Shown: positions 1 through 9,867, numbered from the stretch's first letter. The stretch: 64,000 nt of DNA from Trichococcus collinsii (GCF_900107505.1 NZ_FNQH01000010.1:1-64000), one strand, 5' to 3'. The notes: generated from the letters alone by a model not told the origin. A program made the numbers and translations.

Positions 1-1325
1 CGCAAGTAGTCGGTGAAGACGAAGAATGTCCCTACATACGTTCTCGTTCCGCCATGCAGAACGATGCCGTTCATGATAGCGGCCATCGCGAATTCGCGCA
101 CGCCGTACCAGATGTTGCGGCCGGCATAGTTGCCCGGCTCAAAATCGCTTGCCGATTTGATCATTGTATTGTTTGAAGACGATAAGTCCGCAGAACCGCC
201 CCAGAAATAAGGTACAGCTTCACCCAATGCTTGAATCGCTTCCGCGCTGGTCACACGGCTTGCTTTAGCTGCGCTGCCCACTTCATAAGTCGGCAGTTTG
301 TCTTGCCAGCCTTCAGGCAATTTACCGTCGATGGCAGCTTCGAATTGTTGCGCCAATTCCGGATAAGCTGCTTTGTAGTCGTTGAATAGTGCAGTCCATG
401 CCGCTTCAGCCTGTTGGCCTTCTGCAACCATTGTTTCATCGAAACGGGTGGTCACTTCAGCCGGTACGCAGAAAGCTTCATCTGCACAGCCGTAAGCCGC
501 TTTAGCGAAGGCAACGCCTTCCGCTCCCAGGGGAGCGCCATGCACTTTGTGCGTCCCTGCATCAGGAGCACCAAAGCCGATGATGGTTTTGATTTCGATC
601 AAAGTCGGTTTTTCGGTTTCAGCTTTCGCCTCTTCGATGGCTTTGGAGATGGCTTCCAGATCATTGCCGTCCTTCACCAAAATATGTTGCCAGCCGTACG
701 CTTCGAATCGGGCAGCTACATCTTCCGTAAAGGATTTGGAAGTCGGGCCGTCCAAGGAAATGTCGTTGGAGTCATACAAACCGATCAATTTGCCCAATTT
801 CAGGTGGCCAGCCAAGCTGGCTGCTTCATGGGAGATGCCTTCCATCAGATCGCCGTCGCCGTTCAGGAAGTACGTATAGTGATCCACAACCGGGAAGTTT
901 TCTTTGTTGTAGGTAGCAGCCAAATGCGCTTCTGCCATTGCGAACCCGACCGCATTTGCGATCCCTTGTCCCAATGGACCGGTCGTCGCTTCCACGCCGT
1001 CCGTGTCATGCACTTCCGGGTGTCCAGGTGTTTTGCTGCCGAATTGACGGAAGTTCTTCACGTCGTCCAGGCTCACATTGAAGCCGGATAAGTGCAACAA
1101 GCTGTACAACATGGATGATCCATGTCCAGCCGATAATACAAAACGGTCACGGTCTGCCCACAAACTGTTCTTAGGGTTGACTTTCAAATGTTTTGTCCAA
1201 AGCGCGTAGGCCATCGGAGCCGCTCCCATAGGCAATCCAGGATGCCCTGAATTGGCCTTCTGTACGGCGTCTATGCTAAGTGTACGTACTGCATTAACTG
1301 CTAACTCATCAATTTGATCAAACAT
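1..1325 (-). CDS. tkt: Transketolase, N-terminal two thirds (runs off left edge)
   Basis: Cytosolic ThDP enzyme of the non-oxidative pentose phosphate pathway that moves two-carbon ketol units between sugar phosphates. About 441 residues are visible of a family length near 660. The start is at 1325 after an AAGGAGG site. The N-terminus reads [20 protein letters not shown], followed by the SGHPG motif (about 26-30), HGS near 68-70, TGPLGQG near 115-121, and the ThDP/Mg motif GDGDLMEG at 156-163. The segment reaching the edge is the start of the pyrimidine-binding domain. It is probably monocistronic, with a TATAAT-like box on the minus strand at 1398-1403. Identity is secure; the C-terminus is outside the window. 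Confidence 0.97.
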   Translation of the reverse strand, partial: MFDQIDELAVNAVRTLSIDAVQKANSGHPGLPMGAAPMAYALWTKHLKVNPKNSLWADRDRFVLSAGHGSSMLYSLLHLSGFNVSLDDVKNFRQFGSKTPGHPEVHDTDGVEATTGPLGQGIANAVGFAMAEAHLAATYNKENFPVVDHYTYFLNGDGDLMEGISHEAASLAGHLKLGKLIGLYDSNDISLDGPTSKSFTEDVAARFEAYGWQHILVKDGNDLEAISKAIEEAKAETEKPTLIEIKTIIGFGAPDAGTHKVHGAPLGAEGVAFAKAAYGCADEAFCVPAEVTTRFDETMVAEGQQAEAAWTALFNDYKAAYPELAQQFEAAIDGKLPEGWQDKLPTYEVGSAAKASRVTSAEAIQALGEAVPYFWGGSADLSSSNNTMIKSASDFEPGNYAGRNIWYGVREFAMAAIMNGIVLHGGTRTYVGTFFVFTDYL

Positions 1326-1397
1326 TTTTTTCCTCCTTAAGATAGTGAATCTAGTATTGAACTCCTCAACCAACTTTTATAATCATGATTTAATCTT

Positions 1398-1403
1398 ATT
1401 ATA
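1398..1403 (-). promoter_or_regulatory. Probable -10 box of tkt
   Basis: The minus strand reads TGTTATAAT, an extended -10, about 75 bases before the tkt start codon. No good -35 box is visible at 17 bases, which fits an extended -10 promoter. Confidence 0.4.
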
Positions 1404-1463
1404 ACATATTCCGAATCGGTTTATATCAGTTTATTAACTTAGATATGCAGCAATAATGGATTA

Positions 1464-2849
1464 TCAATCCGACAATTCAACCAAGCGGTCACCCTCAGTT
1501 TCCTTGCGTCTGTTCTCTTCCAATAAAGTCAATTTCTTTTTCAATTGACGGTACGCGTACATCATGGGAACAGCAGCCCCCACCCATGCAACGGGATTGG
1601 CAAAGGCGACAGCCTGGTAGCCTAACAGACTGGAAAATCCCAACGGAACGAGCACGCGCGCGACCATCTCCATCACACCCCCTAAGGTAGGCGCGGCGTT
1701 GTCGCCTACACCTTGCAGTGTATACCGTAAAATGATCAAAGTCGTCAATACAAGATAGAAGCTGGCCGTCGCAATAAAATACGTATGCGCATATGCCAAT
1801 ACAGCCGGATCATTCTGATTGAACAACAGCCGAATGATATCCGTCCCGAAGAACAAAAGCCCCCCTCCTAAAACAAGGCTGTAGCCAAAAGACAGCAGCA
1901 AACCGATGCGCACGCCTTCCCAAATACGCGAATACAATCCGGCCCCGTAGTTTTGGGCTGCGAAAGTCGCCATCGCGATCCCGATGGAGGCTATCGGCAA
2001 TGTTGCCATGATGTCCAATTTTTGGGCGATGGCATATCCACCGACAGCTTCCGGTCCGAAGCCATTCAGACTTTTCTGCAATACAATCAGACCGATCGAA
2101 ATGATAGAGGCTTGCAGACCGATTGGAAGCGAAATTTTCAATGGCAAAGAGAAGTCTGCTGGGTGCATGCGCCAATCTTCTTTGGAAAAGCGCAGAATGG
2201 CCATTTTCTTCCTTATGTATATGAAACAGAGAAAACTTGCGAACATTTGCGCCGCAACAGTCGCAAACGCTGCTCCTGCGACTCCCATAGAAAACCAGAC
2301 AATGAACACATAGTCCAACACCACATTCAATAGGGAAGAAATCACCAGGATGACCAGCGGCAGCTTACTGTCACCAAGTGAACGCAGGATGTTGCTCAAC
2401 AAATTGAATACCATGATTGCCACCGAACCCCACATCAAAACCAAAAAGTAAGCTTCGGCTTCCTTGCGTATTTCTGCCGGTGTATCCATAAATAACAGGA
2501 TCTCCTCAGCCATCCAAACGCTCAGGATGGTGATGAGGACCGTTATGGCAAGCGTAATCCAGACGCTTATCGTGATGCTCTTCCGGATTCGTTCCTCATT
2601 TTTCGTACCAAAACGCTGCGCGATGACGATCCCTAAACCCGAAGTGACTCCAATCCCGAATCCATGGATGAAAAAAAGCACCCCGCCGACCGATCCGATG
2701 GCCGCCAGTCCGTCCACTCCCAATGTCCTGCCGATGATAATCGTATCCGCTAAGCTGTACAGTTGTTGGAATATATTCCCAATCAGCATCGGAACCGAAA
2801 ACAGCAGAAGCAGCTTCGCAGGACTGCCGGCAGTCATATCTTTTGTCAT
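1464..2849 (-). CDS. MATE family multidrug/Na+ antiporter
   Basis: Integral membrane exporter of the multidrug and toxic compound extrusion family, with about 12 transmembrane segments over 461 residues, the usual family length. The N-terminus carries the MATE signature region (TAGSPAKLLLLFSVPMLIGN, then QQLYSLADTIIIGR). The second half repeats the fold (SLPIGLQASIISIGLIVLQ; AAQNYGAG). ATG at 2849 follows GGAGGTGAAGG. It is preceded by the separate oxidoreductase gene on the same strand, with a gap of about 100 bases. The substrate cannot be read from sequence; MATE proteins commonly export cationic drugs using Na+ or H+. Confidence 0.93.
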   Translation of the reverse strand: MTKDMTAGSPAKLLLLFSVPMLIGNIFQQLYSLADTIIIGRTLGVDGLAAIGSVGGVLFFIHGFGIGVTSGLGIVIAQRFGTKNEERIRKSITISVWITLAITVLITILSVWMAEEILLFMDTPAEIRKEAEAYFLVLMWGSVAIMVFNLLSNILRSLGDSKLPLVILVISSLLNVVLDYVFIVWFSMGVAGAAFATVAAQMFASFLCFIYIRKKMAILRFSKEDWRMHPADFSLPLKISLPIGLQASIISIGLIVLQKSLNGFGPEAVGGYAIAQKLDIMATLPIASIGIAMATFAAQNYGAGLYSRIWEGVRIGLLLSFGYSLVLGGGLLFFGTDIIRLLFNQNDPAVLAYAHTYFIATASFYLVLTTLIILRYTLQGVGDNAAPTLGGVMEMVARVLVPLGFSSLLGYQAVAFANPVAWVGAAVPMMYAYRQLKKKLTLLEENRRKETEGDRLVELSD

Positions 2850-2955
2850 CCTTCACCTCCATTTAATGATCCTAGGCCTTACTGATTTATATTATACCAG
2901 ATATGTACGAACAAATTAACATTAAAGTATAATTTGTACCTACAAAAATCTCGTT

Positions 2956-3876
2956 CTATTCGTTTGGATTGTTTCCGAATCCATTGTCGGCAAGAATTTT
3001 CTCGCACAGCGAATGGCTCAGGTAGCTTGATTCTGTGGAGACGGGGTTGGTATGTTCCTTTACACCCGCCACAAACGAATCGATCAATGGCTCGAATCCT
3101 CTTTTGCGGAGTGTCCCTTCCCAATCGCCGAAAGCAATTTCCTGCTTGCCATTTTTTTGTTTGATGGTCATTTCGGTCAAATTCAGCACGCGTGCAATCC
3201 CTTCTGGACTTTGAACTTCCATGACTTCTTGATTGGCTCCCGCTTCATAGTTCATCGAAACGAAACAAGTGGTGCTCTTCGTTTCGAGCATCAGCCATAG
3301 CCGTTTCAATTCCCCTTCGTTTTCGACCAGATGCGATTGCACCGAAACCACCTCATCATCCAACAAATACAAGGCGGCATCTGCGATATGGATGAACAGA
3401 TCGTAGACGGCGAAGCGGACCGATTCAACATTCTTCACGCGATCTTTCTGGATCAGGATCATCTTTTTGTCAGGAATCCCTTTCAACCGTTCCACCATCG
3501 GAGCAAAACGGCGATTGAAGCCCGCGGTAAGCAACAAGCCCTTGGCATCCGCCAACTCGATTAGTTCCTTTGTTTCTTCCAGATCAGCACTGATGGGCTT
3601 GTCCACATAGACCGAAATGCCGCGCTCCAGTAGCTTGCGGATGATTTCCGCATGGGCAACGGTAGCTACGTGCACAAAGGCAGCCTCAATTCCGCTGTCC
3701 AACCATTCCTCAATCGAAGTGTACAAATGTTGGAAACCAAATTTTTTCCCTACAGTTTCCAGCGTCTCCTTGTTTCGCGAGCACAGATGCCATTCCACCT
3801 CATCCTGCATCTCGACCATGATCGGAAGATACGCTTTTTGCGCAATGTTCCCTAACCCGATGACTCCAATTTTCAT
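2956..3876 (-). CDS. Gfo/Idh/MocA family NAD(P)-dependent oxidoreductase
   Basis: Cytosolic dehydrogenase of the glucose-fructose oxidoreductase/inositol dehydrogenase family, 306 residues. The N-terminal Rossmann motif is IGVIGLGNIAQKAY. A DKP motif near residue 93 stands in for the family's usual EKP, and the GFNRRFAP segment starts the C-terminal alpha/beta domain. I take ATG at 3876, nine bases after GGAGG, over the GTG one codon earlier. The gene stands alone, divergent from the downstream beta-glucosidase operon. The substrate is unknown; members oxidise sugars or sugar derivatives, or reduce biliverdin-like compounds. Confidence 0.85.
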   Translation of the reverse strand: MKIGVIGLGNIAQKAYLPIMVEMQDEVEWHLCSRNKETLETVGKKFGFQHLYTSIEEWLDSGIEAAFVHVATVAHAEIIRKLLERGISVYVDKPISADLEETKELIELADAKGLLLTAGFNRRFAPMVERLKGIPDKKMILIQKDRVKNVESVRFAVYDLFIHIADAALYLLDDEVVSVQSHLVENEGELKRLWLMLETKSTTCFVSMNYEAGANQEVMEVQSPEGIARVLNLTEMTIKQKNGKQEIAFGDWEGTLRKRGFEPLIDSFVAGVKEHTNPVSTESSYLSHSLCEKILADNGFGNNPNE

Positions 3877-3984
3877 CACCTATCGCCTCCAAACCTGTTT
3901 GTTCTCTTTATACCATAATCAACCCCTCAATTCTCGTCAGAACGTGAAAATAATTGAAAAATAATAAAAATATATATTTTTCGT

Positions 3985-3998
3985 TGAAATCGATTGCA
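3985..3998 (+). promoter_or_regulatory. cre box (CcpA site) before the first GH1/PTS operon
   Basis: TGAAATCGATTGCA matches the cre consensus TGWAANCGNTNWCA at 13 of 14 positions. It overlaps the -35 region of the promoter at 3994-4022, a position expected to give carbon catabolite repression. Confidence 0.7.
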
Positions 3999-4022
3999 TT
4001 TTCTTTTTCTATTTTGTATAAT
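3994..4022 (+). promoter_or_regulatory. Promoter of the first GH1/PTS operon
   Basis: A TATAAT box at 4017-4022 lies 17 bases after TTGCAT at 3994-3999, about 45 bases before the GH1 start codon. The weak -35 coincides with the cre box. Confidence 0.6.
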
Positions 4023-4065
4023 TCTATTTGAAGTTATGTATAGACATGGAAAAGGAGTTGTTTAG

Positions 4066-5460
4066 ATGAAATACGAATTTCCTGCAGGTTTTTGGTGGGG
4101 ATCGGCAGCAAGCGGACCGCAGACAGAGGGCACGGTTGCCGGAGACGGCAAGGGGGACAGCATCTGGGATCACTGGTACAAGCAGAACCCGGAACTGTTT
4201 TTCAATCAAGTCGGTCCTGAAGACACATCCTACGTATACAATCGCTACAAAGAAGATATAGCACTCATGAAAAAAACGGGCCACACAACGTACCGAACCT
4301 CCATTCAATGGAGCCGTCTGATTCCGGATGGGATCGGCGCAGTGAATCCGGAAGCGGTGGCGTTCTACAACAGCTACATCGACGAGCTGTTGGCCAACAA
4401 CATCGAACCTTTCATGAATCTCTATCACTTTGATATGCCGTTGTCATTACAACAGAAAGGAGGCTGGGAAAGCAAAGAAGTCGTGGATGCCTATGCGGAT
4501 TACGCGCGCATCTGCTTTGAGCTGTTCGGCGATCGCGTTAAAAAATGGTTCACCCACAATGAACCGATCGTTCCGGTTGAAGGCGGCTATCTCTACCAAT
4601 TCCACTACCCTAGTGTCGTGGACATGAAAAAAGCCGTTCAAGTTGCTTATCACGAAACTTTGGCCAGCGCGAAAGCCATCAAAATTTATCATGAAATGAA
4701 CTTTGACGGGCAAATCGGCATCATCCTCAATCTAACGCCTAGTTACCCGCGCAATGAGAATGATCCTGAAGACGTCAAGGCAGCCCATCTTGCTGATGCC
4801 TTCTTCAACCGTTCCTTCTTGGATCCTGCCATCAAAGGCACCTTCCCCGAAGATTTGGTTTCGCTGTTGAAGGAATTGGATTACCTACCGGAATATACGC
4901 CATCGGAATTAGAACTCATCAAACATAATACCATCGACATTCTGGGGATCAATTACTATCAGCCAAGACGCATCATGAAGAAAGAAAGCAAGGAACGTTT
5001 GTCCGACAAGCCGATGCCGGATGATTACTTCGACAATTACATCTGGCCGGAACGCAAAATGAATCCGTACCGCGGTTGGGAAATCTACGAAAAAGGTATT
5101 TACGATTGCCTGATCAATGTCCGGGACAACTACGGCAACCGACCGTGCTTCATTTCCGAAAACGGGATGGGTGTGGAAGGCGAAGAGCGCTACATCAACG
5201 CGGATGGTAGGATTGATGATGATTACCGTATCGAATTTGTCCAAAATCATCTGAAATATGTCCATCAAGCGTTGCAGGAGGGCTGTAATGTGAAAGGCTA
5301 CCACATGTGGACATGCATGGATAACTGGTCCTGGACCAACGCCTACAAAAATCGCTACGGATTTATAGCGGTTAATCTGGCAGAAGAAGGAAAACGCACA
5401 ATTAAGAAAAGTGGCTACTGGTTCAAAGAGGTTTCTGACAATAATGGTTTTGACGCATAA
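4066..5460 (+). CDS. GH1 6-phospho-beta-glucosidase
   Basis: Cytosolic glycoside hydrolase family 1 enzyme, 464 residues, expected to split phosphorylated beta-glucosides (such as cellobiose-6-phosphate) delivered by the PTS permease encoded next to it. The acid/base glutamate is E166 in FTHNEP and the nucleophile is E365 in FISENGMG. The loop SWTNAYKNRYG near the C-terminus resembles the Ser/Lys/Tyr phosphate-binding motif of 6-phospho-glycosidases. ATG at 4066 follows AAAAGGAG. The operon continues into the EIIC gene 25 bases later. A cre box sits on its promoter. The exact sugar (cellobiose, arbutin, salicin) cannot be settled from sequence. Confidence 0.92.
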   Translation: MKYEFPAGFWWGSAASGPQTEGTVAGDGKGDSIWDHWYKQNPELFFNQVGPEDTSYVYNRYKEDIALMKKTGHTTYRTSIQWSRLIPDGIGAVNPEAVAFYNSYIDELLANNIEPFMNLYHFDMPLSLQQKGGWESKEVVDAYADYARICFELFGDRVKKWFTHNEPIVPVEGGYLYQFHYPSVVDMKKAVQVAYHETLASAKAIKIYHEMNFDGQIGIILNLTPSYPRNENDPEDVKAAHLADAFFNRSFLDPAIKGTFPEDLVSLLKELDYLPEYTPSELELIKHNTIDILGINYYQPRRIMKKESKERLSDKPMPDDYFDNYIWPERKMNPYRGWEIYEKGIYDCLINVRDNYGNRPCFISENGMGVEGEERYINADGRIDDDYRIEFVQNHLKYVHQALQEGCNVKGYHMWTCMDNWSWTNAYKNRYGFIAVNLAEEGKRTIKKSGYWFKEVSDNNGFDA

Positions 5461-5485
5461 GGTTTTCAGGAAAGGAAAATGATTA

Positions 5486-6814
5486 ATGAATAATTTTATT
5501 GATAATTTAGCCGAAAAATTGACTCCGCTTGCCGGCAAGCTCGGCTCAAACAGATACTTAGCAGTATTGCGTGACGCTTTTATGCTTTCTTTCCCACTGA
5601 CGATGTTCGGTTCGATCGTAGTGGTGCTGAACAACTTGCCCTTCTGGAGCGATGACTTGAAAGGCACTCTGGGCGGTCTCTTCGGAAACGGCCAAAATGC
5701 GACCATGTCCATCATGACGATCTTCATCACGTTCGGTATCGGGTATTACCTGACCCGTTCCTATGATGAAGACGGCATCTTCGGTGGAGCTGTTTCGCTG
5801 GCTTCTTATCTGATTTTGACACCTTTCAGCTTCACGACTGCAGACGGCGCTGAAGTAAGCGGCGCGCTGTCCTTGGATCGCTTGGGCGCAAAAGGGATGT
5901 TCATCGGGATGCTGGCTGCTTTCCTTGCGGCTGAAATCTATGTGCGCATCACGAAAAAAGGCATCGTAATCAAAATGCCTGAAGGTGTTCCTGATGCCGT
6001 AGCTCGTTCTTTCGCTTCCCTGATCCCTGCCATTTCGACATTAACGATCTTTTTGTTTGTGAATGCCTTGGTTTCCGGCGTGTTCACGACAAACTTGCAT
6101 GATGTGGTCTACACCGTCATCCAAAAACCGTTGGTAGGTTTAGGCAGCGGCCTGCCCGCAACCCTGCTTTCCTTGTTTTTTGTCCAAATCCTGTGGTTCT
6201 TCGGTCTTCACGGTCAAATCATCGTCAACTCCGTTATGGATCCGATCTGGAACACCTTGGCTCTGGAAAATCTCGATGCTTTTAAAGCCGGCGAAGCACT
6301 GCCGCATATCATCACGAAACCTTTCATGGAGACATTCACTGTCGGCCTGGGCGGTTCCGGTATGACATTGATGGTAGTCATCTTGATGGCTTTCGTCATG
6401 AAGAGCAGACAAATGAAAGACATCGGTCGTCTTGCGATCGGACCTGGTATATTCAACGTAAACGAGCCAGTCATCTTCGGCTTGCCGATCGTATTGAATG
6501 CCTCTATCCTGATCCCTTGGGTGTTGACACCGCTGATCGTAACGACCGTCAATTACTTGTCGATGGCATCCGGTTTGTTCCCTACTCCAACAGGCGTAAC
6601 GGTTCCTTGGACTGTTCCGTTGTTCTTCAGCGGTATGATGGCCACCAACTCGGTTATGGGCGGCGTGCTTCAGCTGATCGACTTCGCAATCGTCGGAGTG
6701 ATGTGGTATCCATTCCTGAAGGTTGTTGATAAAGCGAATTTGGCACTCACTGTCGAAGATAATGAGCAAGCACCTGACCGCACTTCCTTGCAAGGCGCGC
6801 AATCAAAAAACTAA
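5486..6814 (+). CDS. PTS sugar transporter subunit IIC, cellobiose/lactose family
   Basis: Membrane permease of the lactose/cellobiose PTS family, 442 residues. It has the typical N-terminus (NNFIDNLAEKLTPLAGKLGSN), about ten transmembrane segments, and the conserved FGLHGQIIVN and PGIFNVNEPVIFGLPIVLN stretches, the latter containing the sugar-binding NEP(V/L) glutamate. It would import a beta-glucoside and pass it, phosphorylated, to the GH1 enzyme encoded upstream. No EIIA or EIIB gene lies nearby, so the phosphate must come from subunits encoded elsewhere. A strong terminator follows. Confidence 0.93.
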   Translation: MNNFIDNLAEKLTPLAGKLGSNRYLAVLRDAFMLSFPLTMFGSIVVVLNNLPFWSDDLKGTLGGLFGNGQNATMSIMTIFITFGIGYYLTRSYDEDGIFGGAVSLASYLILTPFSFTTADGAEVSGALSLDRLGAKGMFIGMLAAFLAAEIYVRITKKGIVIKMPEGVPDAVARSFASLIPAISTLTIFLFVNALVSGVFTTNLHDVVYTVIQKPLVGLGSGLPATLLSLFFVQILWFFGLHGQIIVNSVMDPIWNTLALENLDAFKAGEALPHIITKPFMETFTVGLGGSGMTLMVVILMAFVMKSRQMKDIGRLAIGPGIFNVNEPVIFGLPIVLNASILIPWVLTPLIVTTVNYLSMASGLFPTPTGVTVPWTVPLFFSGMMATNSVMGGVLQLIDFAIVGVMWYPFLKVVDKANLALTVEDNEQAPDRTSLQGAQSKN

Positions 6815-6853
6815 GCTGATTCATTCCGGAAACTGCATTCTCTGATTTTTCGA

Positions 6854-6897
6854 GCAAATGGCCCGAGGCAACCTGCTTCGGGCCATTTGCCTTTCCT
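6854..6897 (+). terminator. Rho-independent terminator after the EIIC gene
   Basis: A 13-bp stem (GCAAATGGCCCGA with TCGGGCCATTTGC) is followed by a T-rich tract. Confidence 0.85.
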
Positions 6898-6922
6898 TAA
6901 TCAGCCAAATGTAAAGGTTAAC

Positions 6923-6952
6923 TTGTTTCAAGTCTAGCCATTACGGTATAAT
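6923..6952 (+). promoter_or_regulatory. Promoter of the gntR-manA operon
   Basis: TTGTTT at 6923-6928 and TATAAT at 6947-6952 are 18 bases apart, about 40 bases before the regulator start. ACTTGTTTCAAGT, a small inverted repeat, covers the -35 and could be an operator. Confidence 0.5.
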
Positions 6953-6992
6953 GGGGAATGAAATCGTGTAATTTCCGGGAGGATCGACTGTA

Positions 6993-7706
6993 ATGAAAAA
7001 ATATGAAGAAATAGCGGATGAACTGCGGCGCCGCATCGCTGATGGCGAATACGCGGAAGATGAAATGCTCCCGGACCAGATCGCCTTGGCGGAAGAATTC
7101 GGTGTCAGCCGGATGACCTTAAAGAAAGCCATCGACATGATCGCAATGGAGGGACTGATTTTCCGCAAACGGGGTGTCGGGACCTTCGTCATCAAGAGTG
7201 CCCTCTGGAACAGCGGAGATTCCAAAGCAGATGAATATGCTGGCTTATCCAAACAGTTTCCGAACAAGACTGTAAAGAGCAAAATCATCCTTTTTGATAT
7301 CATGTTCCCTCCCAAGACCATCCAAGCCTTGTTGATGCTGGAAGATAATCAGCCTGTCTATCATCTGCAGCGGCTACGGATTATCGACGACAAACCGTAT
7401 ATACTTGAAGACACCTACTTTGTGGCTGGATTGGTGAAGGACCTGACGGAGGACATCATACACCGTTCCATCTACGACCATATCCGTGATACCTTAGGGC
7501 TGAAAATCGGCGGAGCCTACCGAAAAATCCACGCTGACCGATCCAATGAACTGGATTGGCATGAACTGGAATGCGATGCGAATACTCCGATCCTTGAAGT
7601 GGAACAGGTCGTTTATCTCACGAACGGGATTCCTTTCGAATACTCGACTTCCCGCAGCCGCTTCGATACTCGTTCCTACACCATCACGGATATTATTAAA
7701 CAATAA
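6993..7706 (+). CDS. GntR family (HutC/UTRA) sugar-responsive regulator
   Basis: DNA-binding regulator of 237 residues. The N-terminal winged helix has the recognition region LAEEFGVSRMTLKKAIDMI (about 33-51). The C-terminal UTRA effector domain is about residues 85-235 (PVYHLQRLRIIDDKPYILED). The UTRA domain usually binds a sugar phosphate. ATG at 6993 follows GGGAGG. It is followed 26 bases later by manA and lies next to the GH1/EIIC operon, so it may control either or both. I see no repeated operator shared with the 4-kb promoter, so the target is inferred from position only. Confidence 0.87.
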   Translation: MKKYEEIADELRRRIADGEYAEDEMLPDQIALAEEFGVSRMTLKKAIDMIAMEGLIFRKRGVGTFVIKSALWNSGDSKADEYAGLSKQFPNKTVKSKIILFDIMFPPKTIQALLMLEDNQPVYHLQRLRIIDDKPYILEDTYFVAGLVKDLTEDIIHRSIYDHIRDTLGLKIGGAYRKIHADRSNELDWHELECDANTPILEVEQVVYLTNGIPFEYSTSRSRFDTRSYTITDIIKQ

Positions 7707-7732
7707 CAAATATAAATATTAGGAGGAAAAAT

Positions 7733-8692
7733 ATGCAAGAGCCATTGTTCATCCAACCTGTCCTGCAAGAAAAAATCTGGGGTGGCACCAAGCTGCGTGA
7801 CATCTACGGTTACGACATCCCCAGCGACCATACCGGTGAATGTTGGGCCATCAGCGCCCATCCCGATGGCACCGGAGCCGTGGAAAACGGTCCATACGCC
7901 GGCACCAAACTCGATGTCCTCTACTCAGAGCATCCTGAGCTGTTCGAAAATCCGACTTCGCCCGTCTTCCCGTTGCTGACCAAAATCATCGACGCTGCGG
8001 AAGCCTTATCCGTCCAGGTTCATCCCGATGACGCATACGGTCTGAAGCATGAAGGCGAGTTGGGAAAAACCGAATGCTGGTACATCATTGATGCCGATGA
8101 CGATTCCGAAATTATCTACGGACACAATGCCCAAACCAAAGAGCAGTTTTCAGAAATGATTGCGGAAGGCAACTGGGATACCTTGCTGCGCCACATCAAA
8201 GTGAAAAAGGGCGACTTCTTCTTCGTACCGAGCGGGACGATCCATGCCATCGGCGGCGGCATCACGATTCTGGAGACGCAACAAAGCAGCAACACGACTT
8301 ACCGCGTCTACGACTTCGACCGCAAGGATGATCAAGGCAAAACCCGTGACTTGCACATCCAACAATCCATCGATGTGTCGATGATTCCGCATAAGGATCC
8401 TGCGAACCATTTCGAAACAACCACAGTGGACGGAAATACCGTGACGACTTACATCGAAAGCGACTATTTCACTGTCTATAAATGGGACATCCTTTCGGAA
8501 ATGGTCTTCAAAAAAACTGCTCCCTACACCTTGGCGAGCGTCATTGAAGGCAACGGCAGCCTGACTGTCGCCGGAAAAACCTATCCGTTGCAAAAAGGCG
8601 ACCACTTCATCTTGCCTGCGACCGTTTCGGCTTGGTCCCTATCCGGCAACATGGAACTGGTGGCGTCCAATCCCGGACCGAAAAACAGCTGA
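7733..8692 (+). CDS. manA: Mannose-6-phosphate isomerase, class I
   Basis: Cytosolic Zn enzyme interconverting mannose-6-phosphate and fructose-6-phosphate; 319 residues matches the short Firmicute form. Zn-binding motifs are visible: SVQVHPDD (Gln/His), GKTECWY (Glu) and VPSGTIHAIG (His). The catalytic arginine region reads TTYRVYDFDR. An AGGAGG site precedes ATG at 7733. It is cotranscribed with the GntR gene and ends at a bidirectional terminator shared with the convergent fructokinase gene. Confidence 0.95.
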   Translation: MQEPLFIQPVLQEKIWGGTKLRDIYGYDIPSDHTGECWAISAHPDGTGAVENGPYAGTKLDVLYSEHPELFENPTSPVFPLLTKIIDAAEALSVQVHPDDAYGLKHEGELGKTECWYIIDADDDSEIIYGHNAQTKEQFSEMIAEGNWDTLLRHIKVKKGDFFFVPSGTIHAIGGGITILETQQSSNTTYRVYDFDRKDDQGKTRDLHIQQSIDVSMIPHKDPANHFETTTVDGNTVTTYIESDYFTVYKWDILSEMVFKKTAPYTLASVIEGNGSLTVAGKTYPLQKGDHFILPATVSAWSLSGNMELVASNPGPKNS

Positions 8693-8702
8693 GAATAATA
8701 AT

Positions 8703-8749
8703 AAAGCGGCCCTTCCTGACGATAGCTTCGTCAGGAAGGGCCGCTTTTT
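8703..8749. terminator. Bidirectional terminator between manA and the ROK kinase gene
   Basis: AAGCGGCCCTTCCTGACGA pairs with TCGTCAGGAAGGGCCGCTT around a four-base loop, with A and T runs on either side. Confidence 0.9.
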
Positions 8750-8771
8750 CTGTTGCTGATTCGATCGTTTA

Positions 8772-9632
8772 TTATGCTTTTACTTCATTCGCCAGGATGA
8801 TCGCACCGGTAATACCGGCATCATCGCCTAACCCTGGCAGCACCAGATAATCATCCACAGCAGGGACCGGCACATAGTCGGCAAGCAGCTTCGTAAATTT
8901 CACTTTGATATTATCAAGCATACCAGGCACTTTCATGACGCCCCCGCCCAATACAATGCGTTCTGGACGCAGGATGACTGTATAAGCTTCCAAAGCTTGA
9001 GCGATATAATAAGCGATGTAATCCCAGACTGCGTCGGTAGGTTCAACATCTTTACCGGCTTTACCCAACCGTCCGTCTATTGATGGACCGGCAGCCATAC
9101 CTTCAAGGCAATTGCCGTGGTAAGGGCAGAAACCTTCATAATGGTCATGTTCATGCGGACGCACCAGCATATGCCCCATTTCCGGATGTCCGATGCCCTG
9201 CAGGATTTTTCCATCGACGATCGCACCGGCTCCAACACCTGTACCGATCGTGATGTACATGATGTTCTTCATCCCTTTTGCAGCCCCCAGAGCAGATTCG
9301 CCCAAGGCTGCACCGTTCACGTCAGTCGTCCATCCCATCGGAACAGCATATCTTGCTTTCATGGCACCCAGGAAATCAAAATCTTTCCAGGCCAACTTTG
9401 GCGTAGAGAGGATGTGGCCATATGTTTCCGAGTCTGCGTTGACGTCGATTGGCCCAAAGGAACCGATTCCGATTGCAGCTAAATCAAAACGATCAAAAAA
9501 AGCAAACACCTGCTCCAATGTTTCTTCCGGCGTAGTCGTCGGGAAAGCGACCCGTTCCAACAACTCATTTTTTTCATTTCCGACGGCGCACACAAATTTT
9601 GTTCCGCCTGCTTCAATTCCACCTACTAGCAT
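8772..9632 (-). CDS. scrK: ROK family fructokinase
   Basis: Cytosolic ATP-dependent sugar kinase, 286 residues, likely making fructose-6-phosphate, next to the ManA that uses the same product. The ATP motif GGIEAGGTKF is at the N-terminus. TDVNGAALGE and the ROK signature GTGVGAGAIVDG lie mid-protein. The zinc cluster is GHPEMGHMLV...FCPYHGNCLEG. These fit the Firmicute ScrK/GmuE-like fructokinases. Start at 9632 follows GGAGTGAG. Mannokinase is a possible alternative activity. Confidence 0.9.
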   Translation of the reverse strand: MLVGGIEAGGTKFVCAVGNEKNELLERVAFPTTTPEETLEQVFAFFDRFDLAAIGIGSFGPIDVNADSETYGHILSTPKLAWKDFDFLGAMKARYAVPMGWTTDVNGAALGESALGAAKGMKNIMYITIGTGVGAGAIVDGKILQGIGHPEMGHMLVRPHEHDHYEGFCPYHGNCLEGMAAGPSIDGRLGKAGKDVEPTDAVWDYIAYYIAQALEAYTVILRPERIVLGGGVMKVPGMLDNIKVKFTKLLADYVPVPAVDDYLVLPGLGDDAGITGAIILANEVKA

Positions 9633-9738
9633 AGATATCTCACTCCAATTGGTTAGTTTTCGCGTGCGTTGCTACCCTCGGAACCAACATGAAAAGACGT
9701 CCGATTTGTCATGATCCAGCATTCCCGCACTTCCTTCT

Positions 9739-9744
9739 ATTATA
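9739..9744 (-). promoter_or_regulatory. Probable -10 box of the fructokinase gene
   Basis: The minus strand reads GGTATAATAG about 105 bases before the start codon. The -35 is not obvious. The rest of the 9633-9867 divergent gap is A/T rich and shows nothing else I can name. Confidence 0.4.
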
Positions 9745-9867
9745 CCGCTTTCAGTTGCCGGAATCATGTTTTTCAGGCATTTTTTGCTGAAATTCGGCAC
9801 TTTTTTTGATTAAGTTACAAATGCAAGTAAAAATTTACTTAAATTATAAAATATTTTACTGTTTTTG

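Noticed and set aside
4909-5730. 273-codon open frame on the minus strand
   Set aside because: Antisense across the end of the GH1 gene and the start of the EIIC gene; crosses a clear intergenic ribosome site.
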